A stretch of DNA of 64,000 bases from Kocuria coralli (GTDB lineage: Bacteria; Actinomycetota; Actinomycetes; Actinomycetales; Micrococcaceae), in contig NZ_ML708627.1 of NCBI RefSeq assembly GCF_008831305.1, forward strand, positions 1 through 64,000, read 5' to 3'. This document shows positions 1-7,668 of the stretch, piece after piece (the stretch's first letter is position 1; every line of letters starts with the position of its first letter). The notes below the pieces were generated by a model. That model had not been told where the DNA came from, ran no database searches, and was given only the letters and a program-made list of their open reading frames with translations. The position numbers and the translations under genes are program-made.

Positions 1-74
1 TTCAGGAACTAACGACACGCGACACTAGGAATGATCTTTCCCAGGACCAAAGTCCATATTCGGCGGCATCTCCA

Positions 75-238
75 GGCCCCATTCCGGTTGGCTCTCGCTA
101 CGGTTGATGCACTGGCCGGGCGCACGGGACCTGAACGGCGCGAAGGTCGTCGTCATCGGAGCGGGAACCATCGGCCTGCTGTCCGCGATCGCGGCACGAG
201 GCACCTCAGGCAAAGTGGTCATCGACCCCAGAAGATGA
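75..238 (+). pseudogene. Remnant of a zinc-dependent alcohol/polyol dehydrogenase
   Basis: One reading frame gives APFRLALATVDALAG, which resembles the stretch before the NAD-binding domain of medium-chain dehydrogenases. A second frame then gives DLNGAKVVVIGAGTIGLLSA, a typical Rossmann GxGxxG motif, and ends at a TGA at 236-238. The frames are not joined and no catalytic domain is present, so this is a decayed fragment. Its 3' end overlaps the stop of the ABC-F gene on the other strand. The exact dehydrogenase subtype cannot be told. Confidence 0.55.
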
Positions 239-1861
239 CGCGGGCGCCTCGCCCCGGGTGAGGCCACGGTCGTCCAGGCCGAGCCAGGTGCCGATGCCGA
301 GGCGGGTCAGGAAGACGTCGTCGTGGCTGACCACGAGAAGACCTCCGCGGTAGTCGGACAGGGCGGCCACGAGTTCGTCCATGCTGTGCAGATCGAGGTT
401 GTTGGTCGGCTCGTCCAGCACGATCAGCTGATGCGGTGGGTCGGCCAGCAGCACTGTGGCCAGGGCGACCCGGAACCGTTCGCCACCGGACAGGTCCCCG
501 ACCGGGCGGTGGATGAGATCGCCACGGAACAGGAATCGCGCGAGTCCTGCCCGCAGCTCCCCGTCCGGTGTCGAAGGCGCGGCCCGTCGCACGGTGTCGA
601 GGATCGTGGCCTCGTCGTCCAGGTGGTCGAGGCGCTGCGGGAGATAGCCGATACGGTCCGTGTACGCCAGGGCCTCCACCCCGTGGTTCCGGGGTTCGGT
701 GGAATCCGCAGGTGCTGGGGGAACGAGGGCCTCGAGCAGCCGGGTCTTGCCGATGCCGTTGCGACCGGTCAGAGCGATGCGTTCCGGCCCCTGGAACGTG
801 AACGCCCGACCGCGGCCGTCACGCAGTTCCGCCAATCGGCGCCCTGCCGGAACCCGCGGATCCGGCAGGGCGATGGTGATGGTGGGGTCGCGGCGGAGGC
901 GTTTCTCCCGCTCGGCGACGGCCTCCTGTGCGGCGTCGACCTTGTGATCGAGTTGCCCGCGCAGCTTTCCGGCAGAGACCTGGGCCTCCTGCTTGCGGTT
1001 GTTCATGATCATCTTCGGCTTGCGCTTGTTCTCGAAGTCCGTGCGGGCGTATCGCTGACGGCGGGCCAGCTTGGTCTGCGCCTCCACGCGCTGCCGCCGC
1101 TCGGTCCGCAGCTGCTGCTCGGCCGTGTGCAGCGCCTGCTCGGCCGCCGCCTGTTCGACGGCGAGATGCTCCTGGAACGCGCCGTAGTTGCCGCCGAAGA
1201 CGGCGAGCGAACCGTACCGCAGCTCCGCGGTGTCGTCCATGAGATCGAGTAGCGCGACATCGTGGCTGACGACGACGAGCGCACCCCTCCAGGAGGTGAT
1301 CGCCTCGTACAGGAGCTGGCGGGCATGGCGATCGAGGTTGTTCGTCGGCTCGTCCAGCAGGACGACCTCATCGCCCGACAGCTGCAATCCCGCGAGCGCA
1401 GCGAGGATCGTCTCTCCCCCGGACAGCGTTCCCGCCGGACGTTCCAGGCCGATGTCCGGCAACCCGATCCTGTCCAGGGCAGCCAGGGTACGGGCTTCCA
1501 CGTCCCAGTCGTCGCCCAGGGTGTCGAAATGGCGTGGATCGGCGTCGCCGGCCTCTATGGCGTGCAGCGCAGCAACGGTCCTGTCCACCCCGAGCAGCTC
1601 GACGACCGTCGCGCCGGTTCGCAGGGTGAGGTGCTGAGGCAGGTAACCGACCCGGCCCGTGACCGTCACGGTTCCCGAGACCGGCGTGAGGTCGCCTGCG
1701 ATCAGACGCAGCAATGTGCTCTTGCCCGATCCGTTCGAGCCGATCAGCCCGGTACGGCCTGCGTTGAAGGCGGCCGTGAGGTCACGGATCGCCGTGCTGC
1801 CGTCCGGCCAGGTGAAGGAGAGGTCCGCCAGCGTGACAGCCGGCTTCTGCGGGAAAGACAT
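206..1861 (-). CDS. ABC-F family ATPase, possible ribosome-protection antibiotic resistance protein
   Basis: The 551-residue protein has two ABC ATPase domains and no membrane segments. Domain 1 has Walker A GSNGSGKST at about 41-49, signature LSGGE at 146-150 and Walker B VVLLDEPTNNLD near 166-177. Domain 2 repeats the set (GRNGIGKT, LSGGERF, LIVLDEPTNNLD). A long, charged linker of about 70 residues lies between them, the ABC-F element that reaches toward the ribosomal peptidyl-transferase centre. ABC-F proteins either act in translation or displace macrolide, lincosamide or phenicol drugs. The upstream 13-codon ORF and inverted repeat favour a drug-inducible resistance role. Substrate specificity cannot be read from sequence. 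Confidence 0.85.
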   Translation of the reverse strand: MSFPQKPAVTLADLSFTWPDGSTAIRDLTAAFNAGRTGLIGSNGSGKSTLLRLIAGDLTPVSGTVTVTGRVGYLPQHLTLRTGATVVELLGVDRTVAALHAIEAGDADPRHFDTLGDDWDVEARTLAALDRIGLPDIGLERPAGTLSGGETILAALAGLQLSGDEVVLLDEPTNNLDRHARQLLYEAITSWRGALVVVSHDVALLDLMDDTAELRYGSLAVFGGNYGAFQEHLAVEQAAAEQALHTAEQQLRTERRQRVEAQTKLARRQRYARTDFENKRKPKMIMNNRKQEAQVSAGKLRGQLDHKVDAAQEAVAEREKRLRRDPTITIALPDPRVPAGRRLAELRDGRGRAFTFQGPERIALTGRNGIGKTRLLEALVPPAPADSTEPRNHGVEALAYTDRIGYLPQRLDHLDDEATILDTVRRAAPSTPDGELRAGLARFLFRGDLIHRPVGDLSGGERFRVALATVLLADPPHQLIVLDEPTNNLDLHSMDELVAALSDYRGGLLVVSHDDVFLTRLGIGTWLGLDDRGLTRGEAPASSSGVDDHFA

Positions 1862-1885
1862 GAGGCTCCTGGGGTATCAGCGGTC

Positions 1886-1931
1886 GCGCTGACAACGGAG
1901 CCCGCGATGGGGCGATCGACGACGTCAGCGC
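1886..1931 (-). promoter_or_regulatory. Inverted repeat, possible attenuator before the ABC-F gene
   Basis: GTCAGCGC and GCGCTGAC form perfect 8-bp arms (1886-1893 and 1924-1931) with a 30-nt spacer. The promoter-proximal arm overlaps the stop codon of the 13-codon leader ORF and the distal arm lies before the ABC-F start. A ribosome stalled on the leader would mask one arm, as in translation attenuation. The function is inferred. Confidence 0.45.
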
Positions 1932-1966
1932 GTGGGGAACGCGGCCATACGGTCGTGGATCAGCAT
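1925..1966 (-). CDS. Candidate 13-residue leader peptide upstream of ABC-F
   Basis: On the minus strand an ATG at 1966 opens the ORF MLIHDRMAAFPTR, followed by TGA. An AAGGA ribosome-binding site lies 9 nt upstream. The ORF ends about 60 nt before the ABC-F start, and its stop codon lies in one arm of an inverted repeat. Short regulatory ORFs of this kind precede many inducible ABC-F genes. It could also be a chance ORF, so codon conservation in relatives would decide. Confidence 0.5.
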   Translation of the reverse strand: MLIHDRMAAFPTR

Positions 1967-2055
1967 GATGACGTGTCCTTACTCAGAGCATCAGGTCGAT
2001 ATCAGGGTACCAAGGGCGCCCAGCCGGCCTCCAGCGTCCCAGGAGCCGCCCGGAG

Positions 2056-2712
2056 TCACGCGGCCGGACGGCTCAGGATCCGCAGGCCGGTGACGAGACC
2101 CTCGGCCAGCCACCGCTCGTAGTCGGCAGGGGTCCAACCGCAGCGGCGGACGAGCCGGTCCGCGTTCTCCGGCGAAGTGAGCGTCCAGACGAGGTCGACG
2201 GCTCGTTCCACCGTGACACCGTCGCCGAGTCCGAACCGGTTCGCGATGTGCTCCACCACGCCGGTGTTGCCGATCCGTCGCTCGCGGTCGATCGTCTCCA
2301 GGAAAGCACGCAGTTCGGCGTCCTGCCCCGCTCCCTCGGCGAGGACCATCCAGATCAGAGGCCCGGTGCGTTCGATGAAGGTTCGCGCCGCCGCTGCGTA
2401 CGCGCGCAGCGTGGCGGAACGGTCGGGCTGCGCCGTCACCCGGATGATCTCGGGCCTCTCTCGCATGGGGATCGGTTCGTCGTCACCGGCCAGAAGCACG
2501 TCGTACAGCGCCTTGAGCACCTCGGCCTTGCCGCCGAAGGCGTTGTAGATCGTCTGCGGGCTGACCTGCGCGGCGCGCGCGAGGGCAGCGACCGTCGTGC
2601 TGTGGTAGCCGGTGTCGAGGAACTGCTCGCGGGCCGCCTCCAGGATCTGTCCGCGGGTCCGGCGAGCGGCCTCGGCACGGCGGGTGTTGTCGTAGCGACG
2701 AGGGGTTGACAT
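2056..2712 (-). CDS. TetR-family transcriptional repressor
   Basis: The 218-residue protein has a classic N-terminal TetR helix-turn-helix (RGQILEAAREQFLDTGY at about 20-36, then STTVAALARAAQVSPQTIYNAFG at about 38-60). A variable C-terminal ligand-binding and dimerisation domain follows. The start at 2712 has a good AAGGAGG site. It diverges from the SnoaL-like gene with 74 nt between the starts. Two palindromes in that gap are its likely operators, so it probably represses itself and its neighbour. The ligand is unknown. Confidence 0.88.
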   Translation of the reverse strand: MSTPRRYDNTRRAEAARRTRGQILEAAREQFLDTGYHSTTVAALARAAQVSPQTIYNAFGGKAEVLKALYDVLLAGDDEPIPMRERPEIIRVTAQPDRSATLRAYAAAARTFIERTGPLIWMVLAEGAGQDAELRAFLETIDRERRIGNTGVVEHIANRFGLGDGVTVERAVDLVWTLTSPENADRLVRRCGWTPADYERWLAEGLVTGLRILSRPAA

Positions 2713-2726
2713 CGTCCTCCTTTGGA

Positions 2727-2757
2727 TGGAATCTTATTCCACTGGAATTTCATTCCA
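2727..2757. promoter_or_regulatory. Double palindromic operator between tetR-type gene and SnoaL gene
   Basis: TGGAATCTTATTCCA (2727-2741) and TGGAATTTCATTCCA (2743-2757) are two perfect 6-3-6 inverted repeats, 16 bp centre to centre. The four half-sites ATTCCA/TGGAAT also pair across the two units. The position and symmetry suit two TetR dimers bound side by side. That it binds the adjacent regulator is inferred. Confidence 0.8.
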
Positions 2758-2786
2758 TCGAAATTCTATCAACTCGGGGAGTTGTC

Positions 2787-3245
2787 ATGACCACGACCAC
2801 CGCAACCACGAACCTCAGCCGCAGCGCGAACGCCGCCCTACCGGCCGCGCATGCCGTCTTCGAGGCGATCAACTCGAAGGATCTCAGCTGTCTGACGGAG
2901 GCCGTGACCTCCGATTTCGTCGACCACGGCTCTCCGTTCCCGCTGCCTCCCGGCCCTGAGGGCTACCGGCAGATCCTCACCTACGTGACGCAAGTGCTGT
3001 CGATCCGTTACGAGCTCAAGGACCAGATCGTGACCGGGGACAGGATCGTCTTCCGGGCCGTGGCGTATGGCACCTCGGTCGCGGCCGTCCAGGGCGAGGA
3101 GTTCGCCGGGCGCCCCTACTCGATGGACACGATCCACATCTACCGCACCGAGGGCGACCGGCTGGCAGAGCACTGGGGCGTCAGGAACGAGCTGGGCGTG
3201 CTCCAGCAGATCGGCGCGCTGCCGATGCCGGTACAGCCGGAGTGA
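2787..3245 (+). CDS. SnoaL-like (NTF2-fold) ester cyclase/hydratase family protein
   Basis: The 152-residue protein matches the small alpha+beta-barrel SnoaL-like fold. Its pattern includes HAVFEAINSKDLSCLTEAVTSDFVDHG near the start, then a central PPGPEGYRQILTYV and a C-terminal HIYRTEGDRLAEHWGVRNELG. These proteins include polyketide cyclases, epoxide hydrolase-like enzymes and many uncharacterised members. I chose the ATG at 2787 because the upstream in-frame codons lie inside the operator. It is probably repressed by the divergent TetR protein. The substrate is unknown. Confidence 0.75.
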   Translation: MTTTTATTNLSRSANAALPAAHAVFEAINSKDLSCLTEAVTSDFVDHGSPFPLPPGPEGYRQILTYVTQVLSIRYELKDQIVTGDRIVFRAVAYGTSVAAVQGEEFAGRPYSMDTIHIYRTEGDRLAEHWGVRNELGVLQQIGALPMPVQPE

Positions 3246-3281
3246 CACCGGCCCGCAATCGCCTTCATCGAAACCTGGCCG

Positions 3282-4244
3282 TTACCGGGACGGCAATCCC
3301 GTTGCACGCCCCGGCGCGCTCAGCACCAGCTCCGCCGTGGCCTCGTCGGTCACCAGGTGCGATACGAACCCGGCCTCCAGCGCGGTGTGGAGGGCCCTGA
3401 CCTTGCTGCGCCCGGCGGCCACGCAGATCCGCCGTTCTTTGACCTGCAGTTCCTCGAGCGAGAGGGCGATGGTCCGTTCGGCCAGGCTGGGAAGGCACTC
3501 GCGACCCGCATCGTCGTAGAAGCGGGAGAAGATGTCCCCGGCCGCGTGCTTCAGCAGGAACTCGCGGTCCGAGGCCAGCAGATGCTCCGAGCCGAACAGG
3601 GTGGAATCGGGCGAGGTGCCGCCGACCGTGAAGATCGCGGTGCCGGCCTGCCGTCCCAGCTCCAGGACGGCCTGGACATGGGACTCCGCCTCGACGGCCC
3701 GGCGGGTCTCGGCGTGCTCGAAGAGCACGGGCACCACGAGAGCCCGTGGATAGGCGTCGAACGCCTCGCAGAAATAGGTCATCGTCTCGTACTCGAGCGT
3801 CCGTCGGGAGTGAAGGGGGATCCCGCCCTTGAGTTCCACGATCTGGACGCCCCTGCGCGCCGTCGGGACGAGCTGCTGCGCCACGGCATACAGCGTCCTG
3901 CCCCAGGAGAGGCCTATGAGATCGCCGTCGTGGACGTTCTCCTCGATGAGCCGCGCCGCCAGCCTTCCGATGGCCTCCGTCAGCAGGTCGCCCTGGGCGG
4001 GCCCGGTGGCCAGGCGCACCTCGTCGAGTCCGAACCGCTCCCGCAGGCGGTCCGCCAGCTCGGACGCGGACTCACGCGGATCCCGGATCCGGATCTCGAC
4101 GTAGCCCCGATCCTTGGCCAGCTGGATCAGCTTCGACACGGTCGGGCGCGAGACTCCCAGCGCGCGGGAGACCTCGTCCTGGGAGCAGCCGAGCCCGTAG
4201 TACAGCTTCGCGGCATCCAGGGCCTGGGCCTCCCGGGGTTCCAT
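3282..4244 (-). CDS. deoR: SorC/DeoR-type sugar-binding repressor of the deo genes
   Basis: The protein has about 320 residues. An N-terminal helix-turn-helix (LGCSQDEVSRALGVSRPTVSKLIQLA) is followed by a large SorC-type sugar-phosphate-binding domain (IGLSWGRTLYAVA, VELKGG, IFTVGG). This is the layout of Bacillus subtilis DeoR, which responds to deoxyribose-5-phosphate. It diverges from deoC with a promoter and imperfect operator between them, which supports that role. I prefer the ATG at 4244 because the extra 31 codons upstream do not look like protein. It converges on the SnoaL gene. Confidence 0.8.
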   Translation of the reverse strand: MEPREAQALDAAKLYYGLGCSQDEVSRALGVSRPTVSKLIQLAKDRGYVEIRIRDPRESASELADRLRERFGLDEVRLATGPAQGDLLTEAIGRLAARLIEENVHDGDLIGLSWGRTLYAVAQQLVPTARRGVQIVELKGGIPLHSRRTLEYETMTYFCEAFDAYPRALVVPVLFEHAETRRAVEAESHVQAVLELGRQAGTAIFTVGGTSPDSTLFGSEHLLASDREFLLKHAAGDIFSRFYDDAGRECLPSLAERTIALSLEELQVKERRICVAAGRSKVRALHTALEAGFVSHLVTDEATAELVLSAPGRATGLPSR

Positions 4245-4352
4245 GGCGATGATCCGCTTCCTGTCTGCTGTGGGAACTGACGCGGCAGCAACTCTACGGC
4301 AGCCGTGTTCCGGACCGGTGCGTTCAGCGGGAGGCAACCTCCGAGGACACCA

Positions 4353-4381
4353 TTGACCGGCTCTTCACCCGGTCCTATGAT
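4353..4381 (+). promoter_or_regulatory. Sigma70-type promoter of the deo operon
   Basis: TTGACC (4353-4358) and TATGAT (4376-4381) are separated by exactly 17 bp. Both are close to the consensus, the strongest -35/-10 pair I found in the window. It reads toward deoC. Confidence 0.8.
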
Positions 4382-4383
4382 TC

Positions 4384-4414
4384 ACAAATGTTCTCGACTC
4401 CGGGAACAAGTGTC
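4384..4414. promoter_or_regulatory. Candidate DeoR operator
   Basis: ACAAATGTTC and GAACAAGTGT form an imperfect inverted repeat (8 of 10 positions paired, about 10-bp spacer), immediately after the -10 box. A repressor bound here would block initiation. Assignment to the divergent DeoR-like protein is inferred from position. Confidence 0.5.
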
Positions 4415-4473
4415 ACCAGCGGCGGTGGCGGTCCTCGCTCCGCGGCTGTCCGCGAGGTTGCGAAAGGGATGCC

Positions 4474-5127
4474 ATGAACCGGAACGAGGTCGCTGCTCTG
4501 ATCGACCACACGCTGCTCAAGCCCACGTCGACCGCTGAGGACGTGAGAGCTCTGGTGGCGGAGGCCGCCGAACTCGGTGTCTACTCGGTCTGCGTCTCGC
4601 CGAGCCTCCTGCCCGTCGAGACCCCTGAGGGCCTCCACGTTGCCACCGTGTGCGGTTTCCCGTCCGGGGCGCATCACCCCGAGATCAAGGCGGCCGAAGC
4701 AGCGGATTCGGTCGGCAGGGGCGCCGACGAGGTCGACATGGTGATCAACCTGGCCAATGCCGTGACCGGGGACTTCGACGCCGTCCAGGCCGAGATCCGC
4801 GCGGTCCGCGAAGCATGCCCCTCCCCCGTCGTGCTCAAGGTGATCATCGAGTCCGCGGCGCTCACCGACGACCAGATCGTGGGCTGCTCCCGCGCCGCCG
4901 AAGCCGCAGGCGCGGACTTCGTGAAGACCTCCACGGGTTTCCATCCCGCCGGCGGGGCGAGCACCCACGCCGTCGAGCTGATGGCCCGCACCGTCGGCGG
5001 CCGGCTGGGGGTCAAGGCCTCCGGCGGCATCCGCGACGCCGAGACGGCACGTGCGATGCTGGAGGCCGGAGCCACCCGCCTCGGCCTGTCCTCCTCCGCG
5101 GCGATCCTCGCCGGGCTGGAAGCGTGA
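4474..5127 (+). CDS. deoC: Deoxyribose-phosphate aldolase
   Basis: The 217-residue class I aldolase splits 2-deoxyribose-5-phosphate into acetaldehyde and glyceraldehyde-3-phosphate. The family motifs are intact: IDHTLLKPT at the N-terminus, VCGFPSG, EVDMVIN, a conserved lysine in VVLKVIIES, the Schiff-base lysine in FVKTSTGF and the C-terminal [10 protein letters not shown]. Length matches the family. It is the first gene after the deo promoter, and the mutase gene starts 5 nt beyond its stop, so the two are co-transcribed. Confidence 0.95.
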   Translation: MNRNEVAALIDHTLLKPTSTAEDVRALVAEAAELGVYSVCVSPSLLPVETPEGLHVATVCGFPSGAHHPEIKAAEAADSVGRGADEVDMVINLANAVTGDFDAVQAEIRAVREACPSPVVLKVIIESAALTDDQIVGCSRAAEAAGADFVKTSTGFHPAGGASTHAVELMARTVGGRLGVKASGGIRDAETARAMLEAGATRLGLSSSAAILAGLEA

Positions 5128-5132
5128 GCCCC

Positions 5133-6806
5133 ATGACCGACGCGATCGAGAGAGCCCAGGCCTGGATCGAGCACGATCCGGATCCCGCGACCCGCTCCGA
5201 GCTGACCGCGCTGACCCGCGCCGCAGAACAGGGCGACCCCTCGGCGCTCACCGAACTGGAGTCGCGCTTCAGCGGTCCCCTGACCTTCGGCACCGCGGGC
5301 CTTCGCGGTGCGGTGGGTGCGGGCGAATCCCGGATGAACGTCGCCGTCGTGACGCGGGCGACCGCCGGCCTGGCCCGGTACCTGCTCGACACCCTGGGCC
5401 CGGGTGCCCGCGTGGTGCTGGGCTGCGACGCCCGGCACGGTTCGAGCCCGTTCATGGACGCCGCGGCGGGGGTCCTGGCCGCGAGCGGTGCCACCGTGCT
5501 GACCCTGCCGAAACAGCTCCCCACCCCCATGACCGCCTACGCCGTGCGGGCCCTCGACGCCGATGCGGGGATCATGATCACGGCCTCCCACAACCCGCCG
5601 GCCGACAACGGCTACAAGGTCTACCTCGGGGGCCGTGCCGCCGACGAGGACGGGCGGGGCGTGCAGATCGTGCCACCGGCCGATGCGGAGATCGCGGCGC
5701 GCATCGCCGCATCGCCGCCCGCCGACCAGGTGCCGCTCTCGGCCGAGGGGATCGAGCCGGCAGGCGATGAGGTCGTGCAGGGCTATATCGCCCGCGCGGC
5801 CTCGCGCCGCCCGTCCACCGAGCCGTCCGGCACCCGCGTCGTCCTCACCCCCATGCACGGCGTGGGCGGCGAGATCGCGCAGCAGGTCCTGCACCGGGCG
5901 GGCTTCGCCGACGTGCATGTCGTCGCTGCGCAGGCGCAGCCCGACCCGGACTTCCCCACGGTCTCGTTCCCGAATCCGGAGGAACCGGGCGCCATCGACC
6001 TCGCGCTGGACCTCGCCCGCGAGGTCTCGGCCGACGTGGTCATCGCCCTGGACCCCGACGCCGACCGCTGCTCGGTGGCGATTCCCCTGCACGACGGGTC
6101 GTGGCGCCAGCTGACCGGCGACGAGATCGGGGCGGTCCTCGGCGAGCAGGCGGCGACGGACGACACGCGCGAAGGGGACACCCTCGCGTGCTCGATCGTC
6201 TCCAGCAGGCTGCTCGGGCGCATCGCCGAAGCCCACGGCCTGAAGCACGCGGCCACCCTGACCGGTTTCAAGTGGATCGCCCGGACCCCGGGCATCCGCT
6301 TCGGCTACGAGGAGGCGATCGGCTACTGCACCGACCCGGCCGCGGTCCACGACAAGGACGGCATCGGGGCCATGGTCCGCGCGGCGACGCTCGTGGACGA
6401 CCTCGCCCAGGAGGGTCGCACCGTCGAGGACCTCCTCGACGACCTGGCGCGTGCTCACGGCCTGCACGCCACCGGCCCGCTGAGCTTCCGGGTACCGGAC
6501 CTCTCGATGATCTCCGACGGCATGGCACGCCTTCGTGCCCGGGGCATCGCTCAGCTGGCCGGATCGCCGGTCGTGGAGGCGAGGGACCTGGCCGAGGGAA
6601 GCGACGAGCTGCCGCCGACCGACGGTCTCCTCTACCTCACCGAGGCGGGCGACCGCGTGATCGTGCGCCCCTCGGGCACCGAGCCCAAGCTCAAGTGCTA
6701 TCTCGAGGTCGTCCTCCCCTGCGAGGGCGACGAGGTACCGCGGGCCGCGGCCGCCGAGCGCCTCGAGTCCATCCGGGCCGACGTCACCGCCGCCCTCGGC
6801 TTCTGA
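5133..6806 (+). CDS. Phosphohexomutase-family enzyme, probably acting as phosphopentomutase
   Basis: The 557-residue alpha-D-phosphohexomutase has the phosphoserine loop MITASHNPPADNGYK, metal-binding DPDADRC, sugar-binding GYEEAIG and phosphate-binding RPSGTEPK. Length and the FGTAGLRG start resemble the PGM2/PgcA-like branch, which includes phosphopentomutases. It sits between deoC and deoD, where DeoB-type phosphopentomutase is usually found and is otherwise missing here. I therefore infer that it converts (deoxy)ribose-1-phosphate to the 5-phosphate. Phosphoglucomutase or phosphomannomutase activity remains possible. The open frame extends upstream, but ATG 5133 follows deoC directly. Confidence 0.88.
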   Translation: MTDAIERAQAWIEHDPDPATRSELTALTRAAEQGDPSALTELESRFSGPLTFGTAGLRGAVGAGESRMNVAVVTRATAGLARYLLDTLGPGARVVLGCDARHGSSPFMDAAAGVLAASGATVLTLPKQLPTPMTAYAVRALDADAGIMITASHNPPADNGYKVYLGGRAADEDGRGVQIVPPADAEIAARIAASPPADQVPLSAEGIEPAGDEVVQGYIARAASRRPSTEPSGTRVVLTPMHGVGGEIAQQVLHRAGFADVHVVAAQAQPDPDFPTVSFPNPEEPGAIDLALDLAREVSADVVIALDPDADRCSVAIPLHDGSWRQLTGDEIGAVLGEQAATDDTREGDTLACSIVSSRLLGRIAEAHGLKHAATLTGFKWIARTPGIRFGYEEAIGYCTDPAAVHDKDGIGAMVRAATLVDDLAQEGRTVEDLLDDLARAHGLHATGPLSFRVPDLSMISDGMARLRARGIAQLAGSPVVEARDLAEGSDELPPTDGLLYLTEAGDRVIVRPSGTEPKLKCYLEVVLPCEGDEVPRAAAAERLESIRADVTAALGF

Positions 6807-6808
6807 GG

Positions 6809-6864
6809 CGCCTGCACTGAACCGCCGGCACTGATCCATCTGCGCTGAACCGCCTGCGCTGAAC
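6809..6864 (+). repeat. Four tandem 14-bp repeats
   Basis: Four contiguous copies of a unit close to CGCCTGCGCTGAAC lie just after the mutase stop: CGCCTGCACTGAAC, CGCCGGCACTGATC, CATCTGCGCTGAAC and CGCCTGCGCTGAAC. A hairpin follows directly. They are non-coding, and 14-bp periodicity does not fit a codon repeat. Confidence 0.85.
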
Positions 6865-6886
6865 CACCCGGTCGTCCGGCCGGGTG
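6865..6886 (+). terminator. Hairpin between mutase gene and deoD
   Basis: CACCCGG (6865-6871) pairs with CCGGGTG (6880-6886) around an 8-nt loop. There is no T tract, so it may be an mRNA-processing or attenuating hairpin rather than a full terminator. Confidence 0.4.
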
Positions 6887-6957
6887 CCTCCTCGATCCCG
6901 CTTTACCCGCTGTACCTATCTTCAAGCACCCACATCTTCGAACGACGGAGTCCTGAG

Positions 6958-7668
6958 ATGACGACCACCAGCACACCCCATATCGACCCGCACGGCGTGG
7001 AGATCGCGGAGACCATCCTGCTTCCCGGCGATCCCCTGCGCGCGAAGTTCATCGCCGAGACCTACCTCGACGGCGTCCAGTGCTTCAACGAGGTCCGCAA
7101 CATGCTCGGCTTCACCGGCACCTACCGGGGCAAGCAGGTCTCGGTCATGGGCACCGGCATGGGGATCCCCTCGATCTCGCTCTACACCTACGAGCTGATC
7201 CACTTCTTTGGCGTGAAGAACCTGGTTCGGGTCGGCAGCTGCGGGGCGATGCAGGAGGGCATGGACCTCTACGACGTCGTGATCGCCCAGGGCGCCTCGA
7301 CCGACTCCAACTACCTCCACCAGTTCGGCGTCCCGGGAACGTTCGCGCCGCTGTCCTCCTACCGCCTCCTCGAGCAGGCCAAGCGGGCCGCCGACGAACG
7401 CGGGCAGCGCACCCATGTGGGCAACGTGCTCTCCTCCGACGTGTTCTACAACGCCGACCCCGATGCCATGGAGCCGTGGCGCAAGCTCGGCGTGCTCGCC
7501 GTCGAGATGGAGTCGGCGGGACTGTTCGTCAACGCGGCCGCCGCCGGCGTCGACGCCCTCGGGATCTTCACGGTCAGCGACAACCTGCTCACCCACGCCC
7601 AGACGACGCCGCAGGAACGGCAGACGGCGTTCAAGGACATGATCGAGATCGCATTGGAGCTGGCATGA
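6958..7668 (+). CDS. deoD: Purine nucleoside phosphorylase, DeoD type
   Basis: The 236-residue enzyme phosphorolyses purine (deoxy)nucleosides to the base and (deoxy)ribose-1-phosphate. Family motifs are clear: ILLPGDPLRAKFIAE near the N-terminus, GTGMGIPS, VRVGSCGAMQ, the substrate-binding AVEMESAGLF and TVSDNLLTH. It has a GACGGAG ribosome-binding site. The transporter start overlaps its stop (ATGA), so the two are translationally coupled. It completes the set DeoD, mutase, DeoC that takes purine deoxynucleosides to acetaldehyde plus glyceraldehyde-3-phosphate. Confidence 0.95.
   Translation: MTTTSTPHIDPHGVEIAETILLPGDPLRAKFIAETYLDGVQCFNEVRNMLGFTGTYRGKQVSVMGTGMGIPSISLYTYELIHFFGVKNLVRVGSCGAMQEGMDLYDVVIAQGASTDSNYLHQFGVPGTFAPLSSYRLLEQAKRAADERGQRTHVGNVLSSDVFYNADPDAMEPWRKLGVLAVEMESAGLFVNAAAAGVDALGIFTVSDNLLTHAQTTPQERQTAFKDMIEIALELA

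Noticed and set aside
6809-6864. CRISPR array
   Set aside because: Units are contiguous without spacers and only 14 bp long; no cas gene is present.
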